Positions 59,051 through 60,000 of a stretch of DNA of 60,000 nucleotides are shown in pieces (the stretch's first letter is position 1; the number at the start of each line of letters is the position of its first letter). The DNA is from Hydractinia symbiolongicarpus (lineage: Eukaryota; Cnidaria; Hydrozoa; Anthoathecata; Hydractiniidae): contig NC_079878.1 of the NCBI RefSeq assembly GCF_029227915.1, forward strand, positions 1,862,001 to 1,922,000. The letters run 5' to 3'. The notes below the pieces were generated by a model. It was given only the letters and a program-made list of their open reading frames with translations. It was not told where the DNA came from and did not search any database. The position numbers and the translations under genes are program-made.

Positions 59051-60000
59051 ATGGATGTTAACTGTGTAAAAACAATAAATGTGCTGGATTTTGGGAAATG
59101 TATAGTGTGTCAGAAAGATACATCAAAAAAGGTACCGCCTTACTTAAACATTTTTTCCCATTCCTGTTCTGAGTTCTGAGATTTTTGAGAGAAAGATTTT
59201 TGTTTGATACTTTCACCAAGATGTCATATTTTGTTTAGAATGTTGGCAACCCAAAAGAGCAGTATTTGAAAAAGTTATTATCATGTCTGGAGGAAAGAGT
59301 TGTGGTGATTCGAAGTATCTAGATTTTTGGGAAAAACTGAAGTCATATGATATTGTACAGCTTGTTGAAGGAAAGTCTTCATACCATTCTGATTGTTACA
59401 AAATGGCCACAAATAAAACAGAGATAGACAGGTTAAAGAAACGGCCAGTATCAAAAGAGTCTTCGGACAGTTTTAGCCCATCATTTGTTGTATCTGTGAA
59501 ACAAAATGAAAAAAAAACATTGCGCTCAAGTGGAATTATGTTTCAAAAACACCTTTGCATTATTTGTCAAAAAAGGGGAGGAAAGATACATAAAGTTATG
59601 TCTAAGACGGTAGCAACAAAGATGCTGGAGGTCTCGAAGCTTATAGCAAATAAATCATTTTTCATCCGTATGAACAATATTCCTAACGCTGATGCTATAG
59701 CAAATGATGCCCAATATCATTTAGCATGTTGGGTGAAGGTTCAGAGAGAGGCTTTAGCATTACATCAAGACATATCACAGCTACAAAATATGGAAGATAC
59801 AGACCGCGCACTTGCAGATGTTGAAATAATTAACATAATCAAACATTTATTGGGGGAATCACACGACAACGTAATAAGTATGAACGATGTTAACTATACA
59901 TACAACAACTTAATGGGAAACTCCGAAAGCAACCAAATCAATTACAAGCGATATTTAAAGCACTTGTTAACAGAAAATATTGAGGACATAGTGTTTTCAA
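59051..60000 (+). CDS. Protein with two CxxC...HxxxC modules, partial
   Basis: Runs off the right edge. A likely first exon (59051-59131) encodes MDVNCVKTINVLDFGKCIVC and ends at a GT donor. A long open frame from 59241 continues without stop to 60000: CWQPKRAVFEKVIIM, then LDFWEKLKSYD and YHSDCYK, which with CIVC makes one C-x2-C...H-x3-C module. After a serine-rich linker, CIICQKRGGKIHKVM and later YHLACW make a second. Paired CxxC and HxxxC suggest zinc binding (inference). Similar multicopy proteins of unknown function occur in cnidarians. Odd point: the donor at 59132 leaves phase 0, while the acceptor at 59237-59238 needs phase 1 to enter the long frame. So either another first exon is used, the start is the internal ATG in VIIMSGG, or there is a frameshift. 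Confidence 0.6.

Overview
The window is AT-rich animal nuclear DNA (roughly one third GC by eye). It has spliced genes with GT/AG introns, long intergenic stretches and a very heavy load of non-autonomous transposons. A DAN-type cystine-knot protein, an intron-rich ecto-5'-nucleotidase, SINEs of a type seen in corals and other marine invertebrates, and abundant Helitrons suggest a cnidarian, perhaps a hydrozoan. That placement is inference; no marker gene settles it.

Layout. 1-5 kb: one secreted cystine-knot gene (1834-2259), otherwise unassigned DNA. 5-12 kb: a transposon-rich stretch with a 1200-bp inverted-repeat element inserted into an older dispersed repeat (its empty homologue lies at 11.2-11.6 kb), duplications, a minisatellite and a Harbinger-like MITE. 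12-21 kb: mostly unassigned, with a SINE at 15.9 kb. 21-29 kb: Helitron copies, a large TA-flanked MITE and small foldbacks. 29-34 kb: three decayed genes, namely a METTL27-like methyltransferase, an integrase-type transposase and a HECT-domain protein. 34-44 kb: Helitrons, several abutting head to tail, plus an intronless 260-codon orphan ORF (39442-40224). 44-47 kb: MITEs, a Helitron relative and a second SINE. 47.7-56 kb: a complete nine-exon 5'-nucleotidase (CD73/NT5E-like) on the minus strand, with repeats in its introns. 57-58.5 kb: another Helitron pair. 59-60 kb: the 5' part of a gene for a protein with two CxxC...HxxxC modules, running off the window.

The confident working genes are the cystine-knot protein (extracellular signalling or BMP antagonism) and the 5'-nucleotidase (extracellular AMP to adenosine). 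They are unrelated neighbours, and nothing here forms an operon or pathway cluster. The strongest structural result is the Helitron population. At least fifteen ends can be read: 3' ends are a hairpin, about 8-12 nt, then CTAG before T; 5' ends resemble TCTATATAATAATACGCC or TCTCTTTAATAATAGCC. At several points one copy's CTAG is directly followed by the next copy's TC. No Rep/helicase-encoding autonomous copy is in the window.
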